A DNA stretch of 64,000 nt, taken from positions 6,753,431-6,817,430 of the forward strand of contig NC_088322.1 of NCBI RefSeq assembly GCF_910592395.1. Reading direction: 5' to 3'. This document shows, piece after piece, positions 22,301 through 37,300 of the stretch (its first letter is position 1; every line of letters starts with the position of its first letter). Under the pieces are notes generated by a model that saw nothing but the letters and a program-made list of their open reading frames with translations, made no database searches and was not told where the DNA came from. Made by a program: the position numbers and the translations under genes. Source of the DNA: Lineus longissimus. Taxonomy: Eukaryota > Nemertea > Pilidiophora > Heteronemertea > Lineidae.

Positions 22301-25300
22301 ATAATAATTTTTTTTTAAATTGTGTACCTTTTTTTACCTATTTATGCCATTTTGTGTGCCTTTTTTTCGGTACCTTTTTTCCAGTACCTTTATTTCAAGT
22401 TCTTTTATTTCCTGTACTTTTATTCCCTGTACCTTTATTTCTGTACCTGTTTTTCCTGTACCTTTTTTCCTGTACCTTTTTTACCGTATACCATAAGCAA
22501 GGCATTTAGCGAATGCTCACACAAAATATTCATGGTGCGCAATATGAATACTTACCCCTTGTCCAATCTCTCATAGCCTTCCTTGATATCTTGGAGGAGC
22601 TTCATAGCTTTGCCCATAGCACTAATGAATGGTTGGAACATTCCCATGAGGTTGTCAAAGATGGTCTGAGCACCAGTCAGACATGTATCAACAAAGTCGG
22701 TGACCACTTTTTGCTTCATTTGTAGCTGGAATTATAAGTTCAACACATCAAGGGTCATTCGTAACCATCAAAGTTTTCAAAAGATCACACAACATACTCT
22801 TTTTGGGGAAGGGGGTCAATGACAAATGTATTAATTTCCATTTTTCACTTAAATGTTGATCAATGTTTTCCAAAATCAATATTCTTGAATGTACTCTTTC
22901 AAGAGGATGGATGACCTCTAAAGCCCCTCACAGGTGGGATATTTCCATTGCTGCCACCTGGAATATTTATTGTTACAATAAGCAACAAAATGACTGGTTG
23001 ACAGCGGATAAAACCTGCTGCAACAACTGAAACAAACAAATGACAACAAAGAACTCTATGTAAACCAGGCCTGAAAAAGAACATACCATCGATGATTTCC
23101 CATTTGTCAATTTGTACACTGGATCCTTGGACTTATCGTCAACTTTTGGGTTGGGCCTCATCCACGCCACAGCCTTTGATTTAACCGTGCTCAACTCCTT
23201 GACGAGCTGGGATGAAATGTCCGTAAATATTGGCGCCAGGTTCCACCAGTATGGACGGTTTCCTGAAATACAACAAAATCAACGCGAATGGAATGATTTT
23301 ATTATAACATTAGGCCTACCCGCAAGCTAGCACTGAGCTGGAAGTGCCAATTAAATGAGCAGTGCTTTTGGTATCTTAGGATTCTGGCAAATTGGGGTGA
23401 CAGGTGCAAGAGATAAACTTGGTGTTAGTGCCATGAAAATCTAGCTGTTTGGATCTGGAGGCCAAATGTTTACATTTTGTGAGAACTGGACAGAATTATA
23501 GAAGCAAACTAAGAACAGGCTCCATAAAAAAGTGCTCTACAATTGAAGAGTTCAATCTAAAAGCCACTCAATCAACTTTAGGTCTTTTTAAGGAAACACA
23601 ACTTTTTTGCTGTGGCTTTTACGGCTTTTGCATTAAAAGTGATGTCCTCGTGCTTGTGTTTCAATTGAATTTTGCCAGCATGCAATTAAACGCTTCTGGT
23701 ACTCAGATCCAGGGTACTGTGAGTTTTGCCGGCTTGAAATGAAATGCTTCTTGTACTCAGATCCAGGGTACTGTGAGTTTTGCCGGCTTGCAATGAAACG
23801 CTTCTGGTACTCAGATCCAGGGTACTGTGAGTTTTGCCGGCTTGCAATGAAACACTTCTTGTACTCAGATCCAGGGTGCTGCGAGTTTTGCCAGCTTGCA
23901 ATGAAACGCTTCTGGTACTCAGATCCAGGGTACTGTGAGCTTTGCCGGCTTGCAATTAAACGCTTCTTGTACTCAGATCCAGGGTACTGTTAGCTTTGCC
24001 GGCTTGCAATGAAACGCTTCTTGTACTCAGATCCAGGGTACTGTGAGTTTTGCCGGCTGGCAATGAAACACTTCTTGTACTCAGATCCAGGGTGCTGCGA
24101 GTTTTGCCGGCTTGCAATGAAACGTGTCTTGTACTCAGATCCAGGGTACTGTGAGTTTTGCCGGCTTGCAATGAAACGCTTCTTGTTCTCAGATCCAGGG
24201 TACTGTGAGTTTTGCCGGCTTGCAATGAAACGCTTCTGGTACTCAGATCCAGGGTGCTGTGAATTCTGCCGGCTTGCAATGAAATGCTTCTGGTTCATGG
24301 ATCCAGGGTACTGTGAATTTTGCCAGCTTGCATTGAAACGCTTTTGGTACTCGGATCCAGGGTACTGTGAGTTTTGCCGGCTTGCAATAAAATGCTTCTG
24401 GTACTCAGATCCAGGGTACTGTGAGTTTTGCCGGCTTGCAATGAAACGCTTCTGGTACTCAGATCCAGGGTACTGTGAGTTTTGCCGGCTTGCAATGAAA
24501 CGTTTCTTGTACTCAGATCCAGGGTACTGTGAGTTTTGCCGGCTTGCAATGAAACGCTTCTGGTACTCAGATCCAAGGTGCTGTGAATTTTGCCGGCTTG
24601 CAATGAAACACTTCTTGTACTCAGATCCAGGGTACTGTGAGTTTTGCCGGCTTGCACTGAAATGCTTCTGGTGCTCAGATCCAGGGTACTGTGAGTTTTG
24701 CCGGCTTGCAATGAAACGCTTTAGTACTCAGATCCAGGGTACTGTGAGCTTCATTTCTATACATGATCATGATGAAGTTATCTCACTTTCCTTCAGAATG
24801 GCATTTAGCAGTTTTTGCATCCGAACCATTCAATTCCTCTTTCTAACTATTCTCTTCTTCTTCACAGACTTGCAATGTCGTCATTATAGTTTACCATTTC
24901 AAAGGGCCTCCAGCGAAGGAGGGAGTCCATCACAAGCTTCTATAAATGTCTGTCACTTGCTGGAGTATTTTGCTTGCCTTGGCATAGACACCAGGTCCAT
25001 ATACAACGAAGAAACTGTTTTACATCTCATTTGGAAGCCTGTGAAAAGGCAGGAAATTTCCTTCTTTGAAACCCTAGCTATGCCGCTTCTTCCAGACATA
25101 GCTTTTATGTCTCATTCGAAGGACTGTGAAGACCCACGATTTTTTATTATTTAATTGAAACCTTTGCTCGTTCTTCCAGAACTACAATTCTGCATTTTCC
25201 GGGAATCGAACTGTGCTCTCATTGCGTTGCAACCAGCATTGTTAACCACAAGGCTATAAGCCAGATTGAACCTTTTTCAACTGACCTGTCGAGAAGAAAG

Positions 25301-28300
25301 ATGTCTCCTTCAAGTCAGTCATAGACTGTAGCATTGAAAGCACTCCCATCCCAACACTGGAGATGAAAAAACAATAACATTCAGATAACCATTTCAGCAC
25401 AGGTGACAGACTCAGCAAGTTAAATGCACAGGTATGCGTATGGTTGCTAAACTGCTCAACTGCTAAACTGCTAAATTTTTGCAGATTTTTCAAAAACCTA
25501 GAGTTTCGAAGAAAAACCTTTTTTATTGGAAAAACAAGGAGAAATTTCTTTATCTGCTAAAATAAGAATCGCGAAATTTTCTTTTTGAAAATTTTCGCAA
25601 ATCAAAATTCACAGTAAATCACAAACAATACATACGACATGATATTTGAAAAAATCTGCATAATGGCATGGCCAGGTGCGTCGAAGAAATCCTCGAAACT
25701 AGTGATGATCTTAACCGCCCCCTTAAATATCATCTCGATGGCTCGTGGGAGGGCAATCTGAATCGTTTCTATTAGGGCCTGAAAGGTCAAAGACCAAAAA
25801 TCAGAAAGTGTGAAATCACTTAAAGAACCATTGGAAATTGACTGCATTCTTACAACATTTATTACAATCAAAGGTAAAAGGTCAACGAGCAATTAATGTA
25901 AGAAGATTAGCAATCACTTAAAGGATCCCAAAAAGATTACAGGCCTTCTATGTTCGATCGAAAATTAAAACTGACCCTTTGCAGTTAATGAATAAATCAG
26001 TTAAGTAAGCAATAACAAATGTAACTCACGTTAAAGAAATTCATCACGTCGCTCTCGATGTCACTGAGCAGATTGGAAATTCTGAGGGCTATGTTGGCAA
26101 TAGGTTGAAGGAAGGTGGGCAGATTCTTCATTTCTAACTCTCCCACGATCTTCATGGTGGCAGACGCGAAAACTTTTAAACCGTTTACCTGGAATCAATG
26201 AAACAACAGATTAATAATGGAGGGAAATACTCTGAAAAAAATATCATCATTTTACCATGATGCATATAAGGCAAAAAGAAGTTAATGTTATATTTCCGGT
26301 TTCCGCCCGTGTCAATTCCAACCCCCACGCGTCAATATATGTTTATCATGTCACGGCAGCTAATTTTCATTCTTTCTGAATCTGTACTGTTTTTAACCTC
26401 TGTGTTAGTAGATTGGATATCGCCAAATTTATAGCTTACTAAAAGTAATCAAAATTATCACAGAAATAAAACCCCGCACGACCGCATCCATTTTCAGTTG
26501 ACCATGAAACCAGAAACATAACATTAACTTTTTTAGGCCTAAGGGTGCCACTTCAAAAAATCGCGGAAATTTTTTTTGTAATTTCAAAGTCATAGCAAAA
26601 CGCCGTCACTTGCCATTCACAAGCATATTGAACATTCATAACCTAACCGTACAAAGTTATTACCATGGTAAAACTATTACACGGATACAATGTTTGTTGA
26701 TTTGCATTTTGTATCATGGTATAAATGACTCTACCCTACCCATTATCAAATTTATGTCACCGGGTGAAAGTCATTTTACGATCGTATATACTTAACCACC
26801 ATAACTTTAGCTGCTCATTGCAGTAGTTTTGATATTTTCGTCAATGCACTCTTAAACGCAAACTTAAAAAGTGTGAAAATTTCAACTGTAATGTATTCAT
26901 CAACAATTAAATTTTGGCAGCAAACGCGAAATAGTCTGTCGATAATTCAAAAAGGAGCAAATTTACCACTTGTTCACGAAAATCTCACAGTTAACAGTGT
27001 GCAAGCTTTAGGTTTTGGTCACCAAGTTAATGCAAGTTAAACGTTTACGGTATTACTTTTCCTTGGTAAAAAAGTGAAGCAGCAACGGAACAGCCATGGT
27101 TCTGAAAACCTTAACAGATCACTTACATGACTGGGCAAGTCACCTAACCTGTCCACAAAGTCATTGATTATCGCTCCAGTATCGACATCTCCACTAAAAA
27201 TCTTGCTCAATTTCTCTATGCCTTTGTCTAGGGAATCAACAACAGTGTTGAAGACCTTATCAAACCTTTCAAGCATCTCGTTAACCATTTCAAAGTTGAA
27301 ATTCTGAAAAATAAACCAAAATTCAGTAAATGCTAGATATACAAGGTACATGTATGTTTGAAAAGGTATTGTCTGGCCCATTCAAAGTCCTTAGCCAGAA
27401 TAAGGTTTTATTGATTAATCTGACTGGTTTCTAGTAGCCAACGGGTAGCTTATCATGTGGTGTCAGCTTTACCTAGGCAGGAGTACATGATATTTTCAAC
27501 TCAAACGAATGAGTTGTAAATTAGGACATCTCTAACTGAAATGATATATCGGAACGTACATCGTTTTCAAGATGGTTTCCAACTGACAGCCATATTTTGT
27601 CAGCACAGAAATTTGACCTGGAGGGGCAAATTCTGACAAGGGTGCTTCCCAGCATGATATTATATAATTGGCCCCCAAGCTGGCACACAGTTCTGGTTGT
27701 GACGTCTTCCCGAAAAAATTATTTCTCGTCTGACCTGTAAGATGTTGAGATTGTACCCAGCGCCACCTATAAAGCAAACTCGGATCTTCATGAAGTCGAT
27801 GTTGACCCCCAAGATGCCGAGATGGATTGTTGCATAAGCTTCATCATGGATTTCAACTTTAAGCGAACCTTCCAATGGCTCTGTAAGAAAACATCAAACG
27901 TTATTTTTATCTACTTTGTTGTATTGGATTTTTAGGATATTTTCAATAAGGTCCACATCCTTTACCGGGAACCAATTGATGCCCATGTCTCGTCAGACAA
28001 TAATCTGGTTATGTTAAAACCCAAACAGAATTAATCGTGGGGTCCTAACACCTGCACATTTCGACAAGTCCGCAGACCCCCGTTGATGATGGCATCTGTT
28101 TCTTTAAGAAGAATCATTTACATAGGACTTATCGGCACAGAAATGTCTATTGGCCACTTGAAAGTAGTACGACTGATAAAATCGAATTGCTTATTTACAC
28201 AGCGATAAACTCATTTGCATTTCAGAACCGTTTTTCCGGAGGGACTAATTTTTCAGTGCATATTACGACTGATAAAATCGAATTGCTTATTTACACAGCG

Positions 28301-31300
28301 ATAAACTCATTTGCATTTCAGAACCGTTTTTCCGGAGGGACTAATTTTTCAGTGCATATTACGACTGATAAAATCGAATTGCTTATTTACACAGCGATAA
28401 ACTCATTTGCATTTCAGAACCGTTTTTCCGGAGGGACTAATTTTTCAGTGCATATTTTTTCCCCGATAAATTTAAGGCAAATATAAAAAAAACAGTGTCC
28501 TTTTGCGAGTGACTCAACTTAAGATATACATGTTCTTGAAACAACTTACGCAGTTTTAAATCCAGGTTATTTTTGATTATCAATCCAAAAGACGCGCCAA
28601 GATCGGTACTCCCAAGAATTTTCCTCCACTCGAAGCTGGGGGAGTGCAAGTGAAATTCAATGTTGAACGTAAATGGTAGATTACGCTTAATACGACTAAC
28701 TGACTGGTCCGCATGGACTAATTCACCAGTATGGTCACGCTCATACACGGCACGGCTGGCATTTCGAGGACTGAAAATGAGACAAGAAAAGGATAATATT
28801 ACCAAGTACATGTACTTTGTCTTCTTCTGATTCACCACAGACAGTTTTACATGGAAGATAATGCTTATTCCTTAGGGCTGCAAAAGATGGCCTTTCGGGC
28901 ATTTGTACCCTTTGGACATGGGCGGAATAATACCGAGCTTGATCTTATCGGGCAAACCGATATCCCTACTGAGCTCAAACTCGTTCAATAATGGGATGAT
29001 AAATGTCTAGTTGTTTTTTTAAGCAATAATGATATCAAATTTTTGAACATTCTACCTACCCTGGTCCATCCTGAAGTAGATGATGCTGAGCCTTTGGATG
29101 AGCCTGGAATGTCAGACCAGCCTCGTAGCGGACAACATCAGACTCATCGTTCAGTGCTGCGTGCAGCATCTTCATAGCAGCCTAAACAAAGAGAACATCG
29201 CATTGTAACTGCCAATTAGATAAGTATACAATAATAAATCAGCTAAATATATTTACACTAAGTTTACTACTTCGTGTTCGACATGTTTGATCAGGTGACA
29301 GGAGCCATTCCGGTTGGATGTCCAGATTGAGTTAAATGGCTTAGTGGCAACATCAGGGGAAGAAGTCAGTCACCAGACTACTGAAGTGGCATGTGTCCGT
29401 TTCAGAGATGACCTTCCACCCTGAGGTCATGTAAAGTTGCCAGAGTTACAGATCCCTTTACTTCGGTCTTTAGAGAATCCATCTTATGCGAGGGAAACTG
29501 GATTGGGTCTTTTGCTCGCCCTGGCATTGGGCAAAAGGAATCTGCATAGCATGTCATTCAAAGGACATGGAAACAGTGGTAAGGTCACTTGCTCAAGGTA
29601 ACATCACCCTCACCTCTTCATGCTGATACTTTCTCAAGGAATGAACGCCAGTCTTCCGCACCCAGATTGAGCTGGAGGAGTTGATGTATGACATGATGTG
29701 ATGCCAGGACGTATCGAGCGCTGCATTGCCCAACGCGTCCAGGAGGATCACCTGGTTGAGGTCATGGCGCTCCAACTCCCATTCATCCATGGCGGAACGT
29801 TTCTGTCTATCTGCCCAGGGGTCTGGAAGGGAATCATTTGCACAATTCAATTTTCACCAGTTTATCAAGCACTCCAATTTCAGCTCCAGAGATTAGAAGT
29901 CCCAGGCACCCATACAGTATTTCGCAATACTGCAACAATATTTATAACAGGTATTACACCTCTTAAGATGTCCTTGACTAGAAAAAAAGAGAGACAATTC
30001 TTTTGTTCAGGAGCAATGTTTCAAACTATCCATAGATAGAACTGTGCTGCCTCAGACCCCTTGACTAAGGCAGGCAGGATTTGGCTCCATTTTAAAATAA
30101 AATGAAAGCTTTGATTAGTCCGTTTGATTTGGGAGACATTTTTAAAACATACCCGACAACCTGAATATGCTTTTCTTTAACATGTTTGATGTTGACCACG
30201 CTTTACTGAAAAGTTTTTGCATGCGACAATCAGATAATCTGCCGCCATTGGTCAATGTTGAAAAACAAGTACCAACCGTGCATGCCGAGATGACCTTCCA
30301 ATTTCCCTACGATACGTTTGGCATGATCGTATCGGTTGTTCCTCATGAGACTGTGGCAGATACTACCGAGGGCTAACGTGGCGCGATGGACGGTGCTACC
30401 GTCTTGAAGGACATCTGGGTAACGATCTGAGTTGAAGACGAAATGTTCTATTGCTGTGATGAATTCCTAGACAAAGAAATGTGATTTAGAGGGGTGATTA
30501 CTAATCTTAATTCATTTGGTATTTTAGCTGAAGCTGACCTCGTTCCATGGACAAACTTCTTTCGGTCAAGGTAAACTGAAGGACGTAACATGGTGAACGT
30601 GATAACCCATACCAATAGAATAACGTTAAGTTTCAAGATTTTTGAGTTGCTCAGGTAGCAAGACCAGAGAGCAGGTATTCAGCGTCATAGAGGTCTCGAG
30701 TTTGAGTCCTGAGGGCGGGATAGTTATAATGGTTATGAGACTCATATTGACTTATATATACATGTGTAGGCTTTACTCCGAATACTGAATTCAAATAGAA
30801 AACAACACACTGCATACGTATCTACCTGAATTGGAGGTCTCTCACGCCCAGCGAATGACTCCAGTAATCGGTGGATGAGCGCTTTGTTTGGGAGCTCTGA
30901 TTTAAAGATCATGTTGAGCAGGATATCATGTGCCATATCTGTGTCGACTGCCACGAGGACATCGATCATATTCTTGGCATTGGCGACTAACTTTGGCTGG
31001 AATCTTGAGGGAAGATCGTCATAGTCAAAATAATGAGAGGTGCAGGCGAACTTGACATGTTTCATATCTGAGATGCACCCGATTCCTAGCTAAAAGGCTT
31101 ACTCCATAAATTCCAAAAAAAATTGAAATTGACGAAAGCGAATTTGAAAATTTCCAATTGTGTTAATACATACCGAATATCAATTTTAAAATACAGTTGT
31201 TTAGACTTATAAACAAATATTATAAATGCCAAGTTTCGGCAAATTTGCATGCGTAACATACACTAAGACAATGTTGATTTCTGTTTGTCTGAGCCACGTG

Positions 31301-34300
31301 AAAAGCAACAAACGTGATGAAACAGTCACGGTGAAAACAATCACAGTACAATGCGTGATATTGTGACATAATTTGCTCCCTCTGTTAACTGACCCTGTTA
31401 CATTTAATTTGTACCATGTGATATGGCGTAACAATATTTACATCATCAGCAGTTGATGTTAGGATCTATAGGGAATCCATGAAATCCAAGTCATTGTGAA
31501 TTTATTTTTAAGCAAGAATTCTCCTCTTTTGCAATTCTTACATTTGCTTCGAGCTGAAGATCGGCTCGCATAACTTGACCAACGACTCATCTGGCAGGAC
31601 TTCCACCATCTTGTGGATGTTGGTAAAACAAGCGATTCCATCACGCCCCTTGGTGTAGAGATCTGAAAAGATGTAAAACGTGTCATAAGGAAACACCATA
31701 CCTAGGAACGTATTTACCTGGAAACTTTCCCTTTAAATATCTATTGTTTATCGAGTAAGTCCAAGTTTCTATAGCTAGGGCAATCATATAATTTTGATCC
31801 TGGACTGTTAAATTTTGACACTGTTTAGTAGTATTACAATGAGGATTATACAGGTCGTCCTCGTGAATACTGATATCGGGTGCCATTTTGAAGACACCTT
31901 TTGGGGTGCCATATATTCCATGTATTGTAATTGGCTATTTATACTCCATGAACAGTGTTATTTAAATGTTATTGTATGCACAGGTCGTCACAGTCATTGG
32001 CTTAAGATCTGTAATGAGGATTATACAGGCCGTCCTCGTGAATACTGGTATCGGGTGCCACTTTGAAGAGGCCTCTTGGGGTGCCATATATTCCAGGTAT
32101 TGTAATTGGCTATTTATAATGGGGGAGAAGGATACTTTTATGCGGTTGGGGGGGGGGGAAGGATACATAATCCATAACAGTGTTATTTAAATGTCATTGT
32201 ATGCACAGGTCGTCACAGTCATTGGCTAAAGATCTGAAAGCCACACTAGCGGGTATTTCTAATGTTTTGTTAGTCAATGTCCCAGGCTCTTTGCAGATTG
32301 TGCATGACAAGTCACAATAAAGGCGGGACCAGGGCCTACTTGGTCCTACTGGTACGTTTTTGTGGACCTCTGAAATGTATGGTCCTACTTTATAGTACAG
32401 AAAGAATAGGCTACCGGTATTCACGAGGACATCCCGTATCTCCGGTTTATAGTACCTGAGTTTCTCATGCATGTTAGGTTTCCGTGGATGTAATCAAAGA
32501 GCAGCGTGGTGTTCTGGGCGTACTTGATAGCCTTCTTGATCTGAAATATCGGACAGGAGATGGTCATTACAATCGTTAGGGCAATTATCAGTAGCGGGAA
32601 GGACCGACATGCATTTGTGTTAATATACCTGACATAACCCCTTAAGTGTCGCTACTTAGAAGTCGATCAGTAAAACCTCTTGATTATCAGCCTGGCGCTC
32701 TTATCATCTTGTCACTGATCTCCCTAACAGTACTACAGGAGCTGATGTGGACTAGTGGCTCACTCGAACTCTAGGCCAGTGGTCAAGCGGCCCTGGTTTG
32801 AACTCCACTTTCGGTGTGAGATTATTGGTCTCTATGTCTAACTTGCCTTTTCTACCCAGGTGTATTAAAGGGTACTGGTCAGAAATGCAAACGCTGCAGT
32901 GCTGAATGAACAGCTCATTGCTAATATTGTGGAGAAAGACCTTGGCTCCACGAAAAAATGAAACCGCGATGGCCTGACCAAAGCCTGTGGAAAGCAACAG
33001 AAAGATAACCCCGAGATAAGGCATCAGTTTATTACGTCTGCAACTGCCAAACTTACGTCTGCCATATGGATGGAGTCCTCTACCAATGCACTTGGTCTCG
33101 CAACCTTTTGGTCGATTTTGTTCCTGGCAAGGAATGCTGCCTCGCCCTCACTGATTGCTGAAAACTTGGGCCACTCTAAAAATTTGATATTACATGTACT
33201 AGTTGATTGGTACGTACTTTATCTACATATTATTGATTAACGAAAACAGTGTTCTCTGACATTTGCATTCCTTTTGTTTTACTGTGGTTTTGCACAAAAC
33301 AGCCCAAGTCATACCGTTTTGTCAGAGGAGGGGTATTGACAGCACGTTACACATTCACCAATCGTGTGCTCTTTTGTTTGACCTGGCCAAAAAATCCAGT
33401 AAATGGAAACTGTGACTAATGTCTCATTTAAAGACGACATGATATGAGTAAAGTTTTTCATCCAAGATCACAAGCTCTGTGTCGACTACTAAGTTCTCAC
33501 TACTCTGGCTGTTCGACACCTTGACCACAAATCCAAAATGTCTTGGAGAAGTTCAACTACTGACTTACTCATCATGGTGAACGTGTTGACTGACTTGACA
33601 GGCCTCTGCCCTTCAAATGGATTGAAGCTGAAACAAGCAGCAGGCGAGAAAGGTTAACATTTAACCATCAGTACATCATCAAGCCACCGGAACACATACT
33701 GCTCACAAATTGTTTAACCCTCAACGGCAGAAATTCTTATGCGTTTGAAAGCGGCCGCTGCACTATCTACATGTAGCCCAGAGGTTAAATCTTCTCCAAC
33801 CCTGGCCTATTACTTTTACTATTGTGAACCAAAGGACTGGGAACAGGCAGGTCCATCCTGGGGTAGAAATCCGGGGACTTGTCAATTCAAACCTGCGTCT
33901 TTACTGGACAGTAGCTAGACTATCAGTTTTACCCATTGAGCTATTAGGCGCCTCATGATATAGAAAACCTAATAGGGATTTCTTAAAATGATGATACTGG
34001 ATCCACTCGCCAATAAGATCCCAATCCCGACAATACCCGATTTGTACCACCGCCTCGATGGGTAGAGTCTAAACAGCTGAACACAATAGTAGGCCTTTCG
34101 CAGCCATAACAGAGGTTGGATATCTATTCAAGATTTAACAAGGTAATCGTCATGAAAGGTCATGACTCTACAGCGGAACTTTTCATATCACAATTAAAGA
34201 CCAATTGGAAGAAACGAAGACAAGATATCCCATCCCTTTTATGGCTGCGAAATGCCTACTATTATGTCCGGTTGTTTAGGTCCTACCCATCGAGGCGGGT

Positions 34301-37300
34301 GTAGAAATCGGGTATTGTCGGGCTTGGGATCTTATTGCTGAGTGGATCCAGTAACTTACTTTGTAGGTGTTTTGGCTACTTCCACGTTCTCTTTCACCTG
34401 GACTTTGTGGATGATACCAAGGCCTTCATGGTAGTGCACCGTCTGAAACAAGGCAAATCTATCAATGCGAGTGCCCGGCCCATTCTCAACATTTGGAACA
34501 CAGTGGTAAATCCTGTGTACCACCTTGAATTAATCAACATCTCGAGCGACAAAGCCCTTGATTGAAATGCCCACTAAACTCTCATGGATAATGTCCTGCT
34601 AAGGAAGGGGTTGTGGAAATATTATCATGGAGGTAGGATGGTTTCCTTGTGACGCCATGGACTGTCCACCTGCTAAAAAGTGTACCAATTACAGAGGTCA
34701 AATTCAATGGAAATTGCCCATTTAGGACCCAAACCTGCTTTGTTCGTCCTTATACCAACTGTTTATAAACATTGGAGATTGGTTGATTAGCAACACTATC
34801 CAACTAATTCCCAGATGAAATGCTTACACATCGCACAGCAAATCATCCGTTGTCTGGGGTCAAACTAGATAGACCAGAACCATGTCCACTTCCAAGAATA
34901 AGTTACCATTTTGACTGTTAGGACTGTTAAGAGGGCCAACTCTGAATCGGTTTGGATTTCATCGGCTGCAGAATATACTTTTGAAAAATTAGTGTAAAAG
35001 TTTTGTATTGGCCAGATGCCTTATAAAATTGACTAAATAAGATTGATTATACGTTGACACTGGTCAAAGACATTCCCTTCGTATGGGTGGGTCTTCTAGA
35101 CAGAGGTGTCCATTAGGAAAGGGTCCATACCTTGGTGTAGTTACTCTCAGCCGTAGGCATCACATGGTTGTTTCTGACTTTAGTGAACTTCAATCCACCA
35201 TCATTCGGTTCCACAGTATAGGTGGCATTGTGAGGACCTGAAATGATGTTGTATATTTTTTTACAAATAGCGACCATACTGATCAAGTGAGAGCTGAGAA
35301 AATTCAAACGAGATCTTACATCAAGACAGGGCAACATATGTCGCGATTTAACCCTGAATGAGTTTTGGTGTCGTCTCTTTACCAGCCACCAACATGAAAT
35401 GGGTCTTCATGTACACTGCAGTGAAGGGATTGTCATCGCAGAGATGTGCAATGTTTTTGCTGTGATGAGCAATGAAAACATGGCTATAGGCGCAGTTGGA
35501 AGATAAGATTAAACCAGATTGATATTGAGAACACACACAGCAGCGATTCCATCACATGCATATTGCGATGAACCATGGAGACTCGCGATTTTGTTGCGTG
35601 TAACAAATATCATTCGTACGCAGTGCACTACAGGTACTGTGGATACAAAACTCCAGCAGATAGACATACCTTCATGACCAATCTCCTCCGTCTGATAGCC
35701 ATATTTACCACCACCATACTTCTCAACAGACTGGAAATAAAAAGAAAATGGAGCTAGAGCAATTAATTCCATCATGAAGTCAAGATGATAGCTCAGAAGG
35801 ACCATGAGTGCTTTGCAAGGGTCTCGGGATTTGGTGTGTCATTCATTATGCCTTTCATGCAACATAAACTGGCTATTGAATATAACAAAATTAACTTGTA
35901 GGCTGTGAGAAATAAGCTATTAGTATCACACTCAAGGTAATGTGTAAATAGGCAATTGCACATTTATTGAAATGTCCCAAACTCTAGTCAGACCTTCAGA
36001 GCATTATTTCTTTACGGTATACCTGGATAGCTATACATAGCTAACACGCAGCATTTCACCCAGTTGGTTGATTACAAGTCAAACCTTTATGTTGTTATTC
36101 ATTTATGGTATATCATTACCTGATGATCAATGTGATGGAACTTGCCCGAGATGAGGGCGGCAAATGCTTTCTTCAGGGCGATCACTTCTTCATCCTCTGT
36201 CTTGGGGAAGTAAACGTGCAGGATTTCACCTTGCTGATTGATCACGAATGAAAACCTTGGAGAAAAGAGATAAAGATTGGTCTGCAGGTAAACACAAAAA
36301 AATCAACAGCTTTCAGCAAAATGAGTGACGGGGGGATATTTCTTATTAATCGTAGATGCCAGAGCATTTTATGTGGGACCTACCATTATTGGATCTATAA
36401 TGGAATCCCCATCAATGGATCTAACGCAGGAGTATCATAAAATTATAGAATCTCCGATGGCCCATGATAGAATTTATGATGGGAGCCGAGTGTAATACGT
36501 GGTTTGTGATAAATATCATCGATCCACCCATGGGCCCATCAAATATGTTTTGATGGAAACTTTAGCCTGTCCGCGCAATTCTTCTCTTCGCACTATTGTC
36601 ACTTAGAAAAACAGTAGCCTGGTAGCCAAATTCAGAAACAACCACACCGAAGGACAACTTACCACTTGGAGAAATCAAATCCAACAGTTTCTATCGCTGA
36701 AACAATGAGATGTGAGAACAATATAATTGCATCACATTGATACAGCCTATGGCCTACTGAATGGTTACTAACTAGGCTATGACCTGCAGACAATGTTATC
36801 AGTCAGAAAGGGCATACTTTCGGGGGCGCAGTGGTAACATCAGCGTCTGTCACCTTTGAGGTCCCGGGTGCGATTCCTGGTACGCTCATGTGATAGAGAG
36901 GGCGACTCTCTTCGCCGTGCAGCGTAGGTTTCCTCCGGGGTCTCCCTATTCCTCCTACTTACATTTGAATTGCCCAATATCGTTTATAGAGCTATTAATG
37001 TTCTTGTTCACGCTCAGCTGTCGACTCAATATTTTTAATTCTAAGGGGACACTTTCACATCCATTAAGTATGGCCTGGAAAACCATACATCTGAGTGAGG
37101 CTATCGTATGACTCTTTATCCAAAATATGATATTCATCAATCTGTTGTCAAGCAAAGGTTACAGATGATTCAAAGGACGTTACGATTATATTGCCATCTC
37201 TTCTAAAGGTGGAGTTAGCCATAAAAAAGGTATTTCAAGGGGGAGTTTTGAAGCGGATGGAAGGTTTTTACCTCCCTTAGCCTAAACAGCCTCGAGTAAG

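Noticed and set aside
24009-25154. 381-codon plus-strand open frame over the minisatellite
   Set aside because: It is open only because the repeat period is a multiple of three. It lies antisense in an intron of a well-supported gene, and its non-repeat tail has no recognisable domain.
32750-32840. weak tRNA-like B box (GTTTGAACTCC)
   Set aside because: No convincing A box at the right distance, so too weak to list as a SINE.
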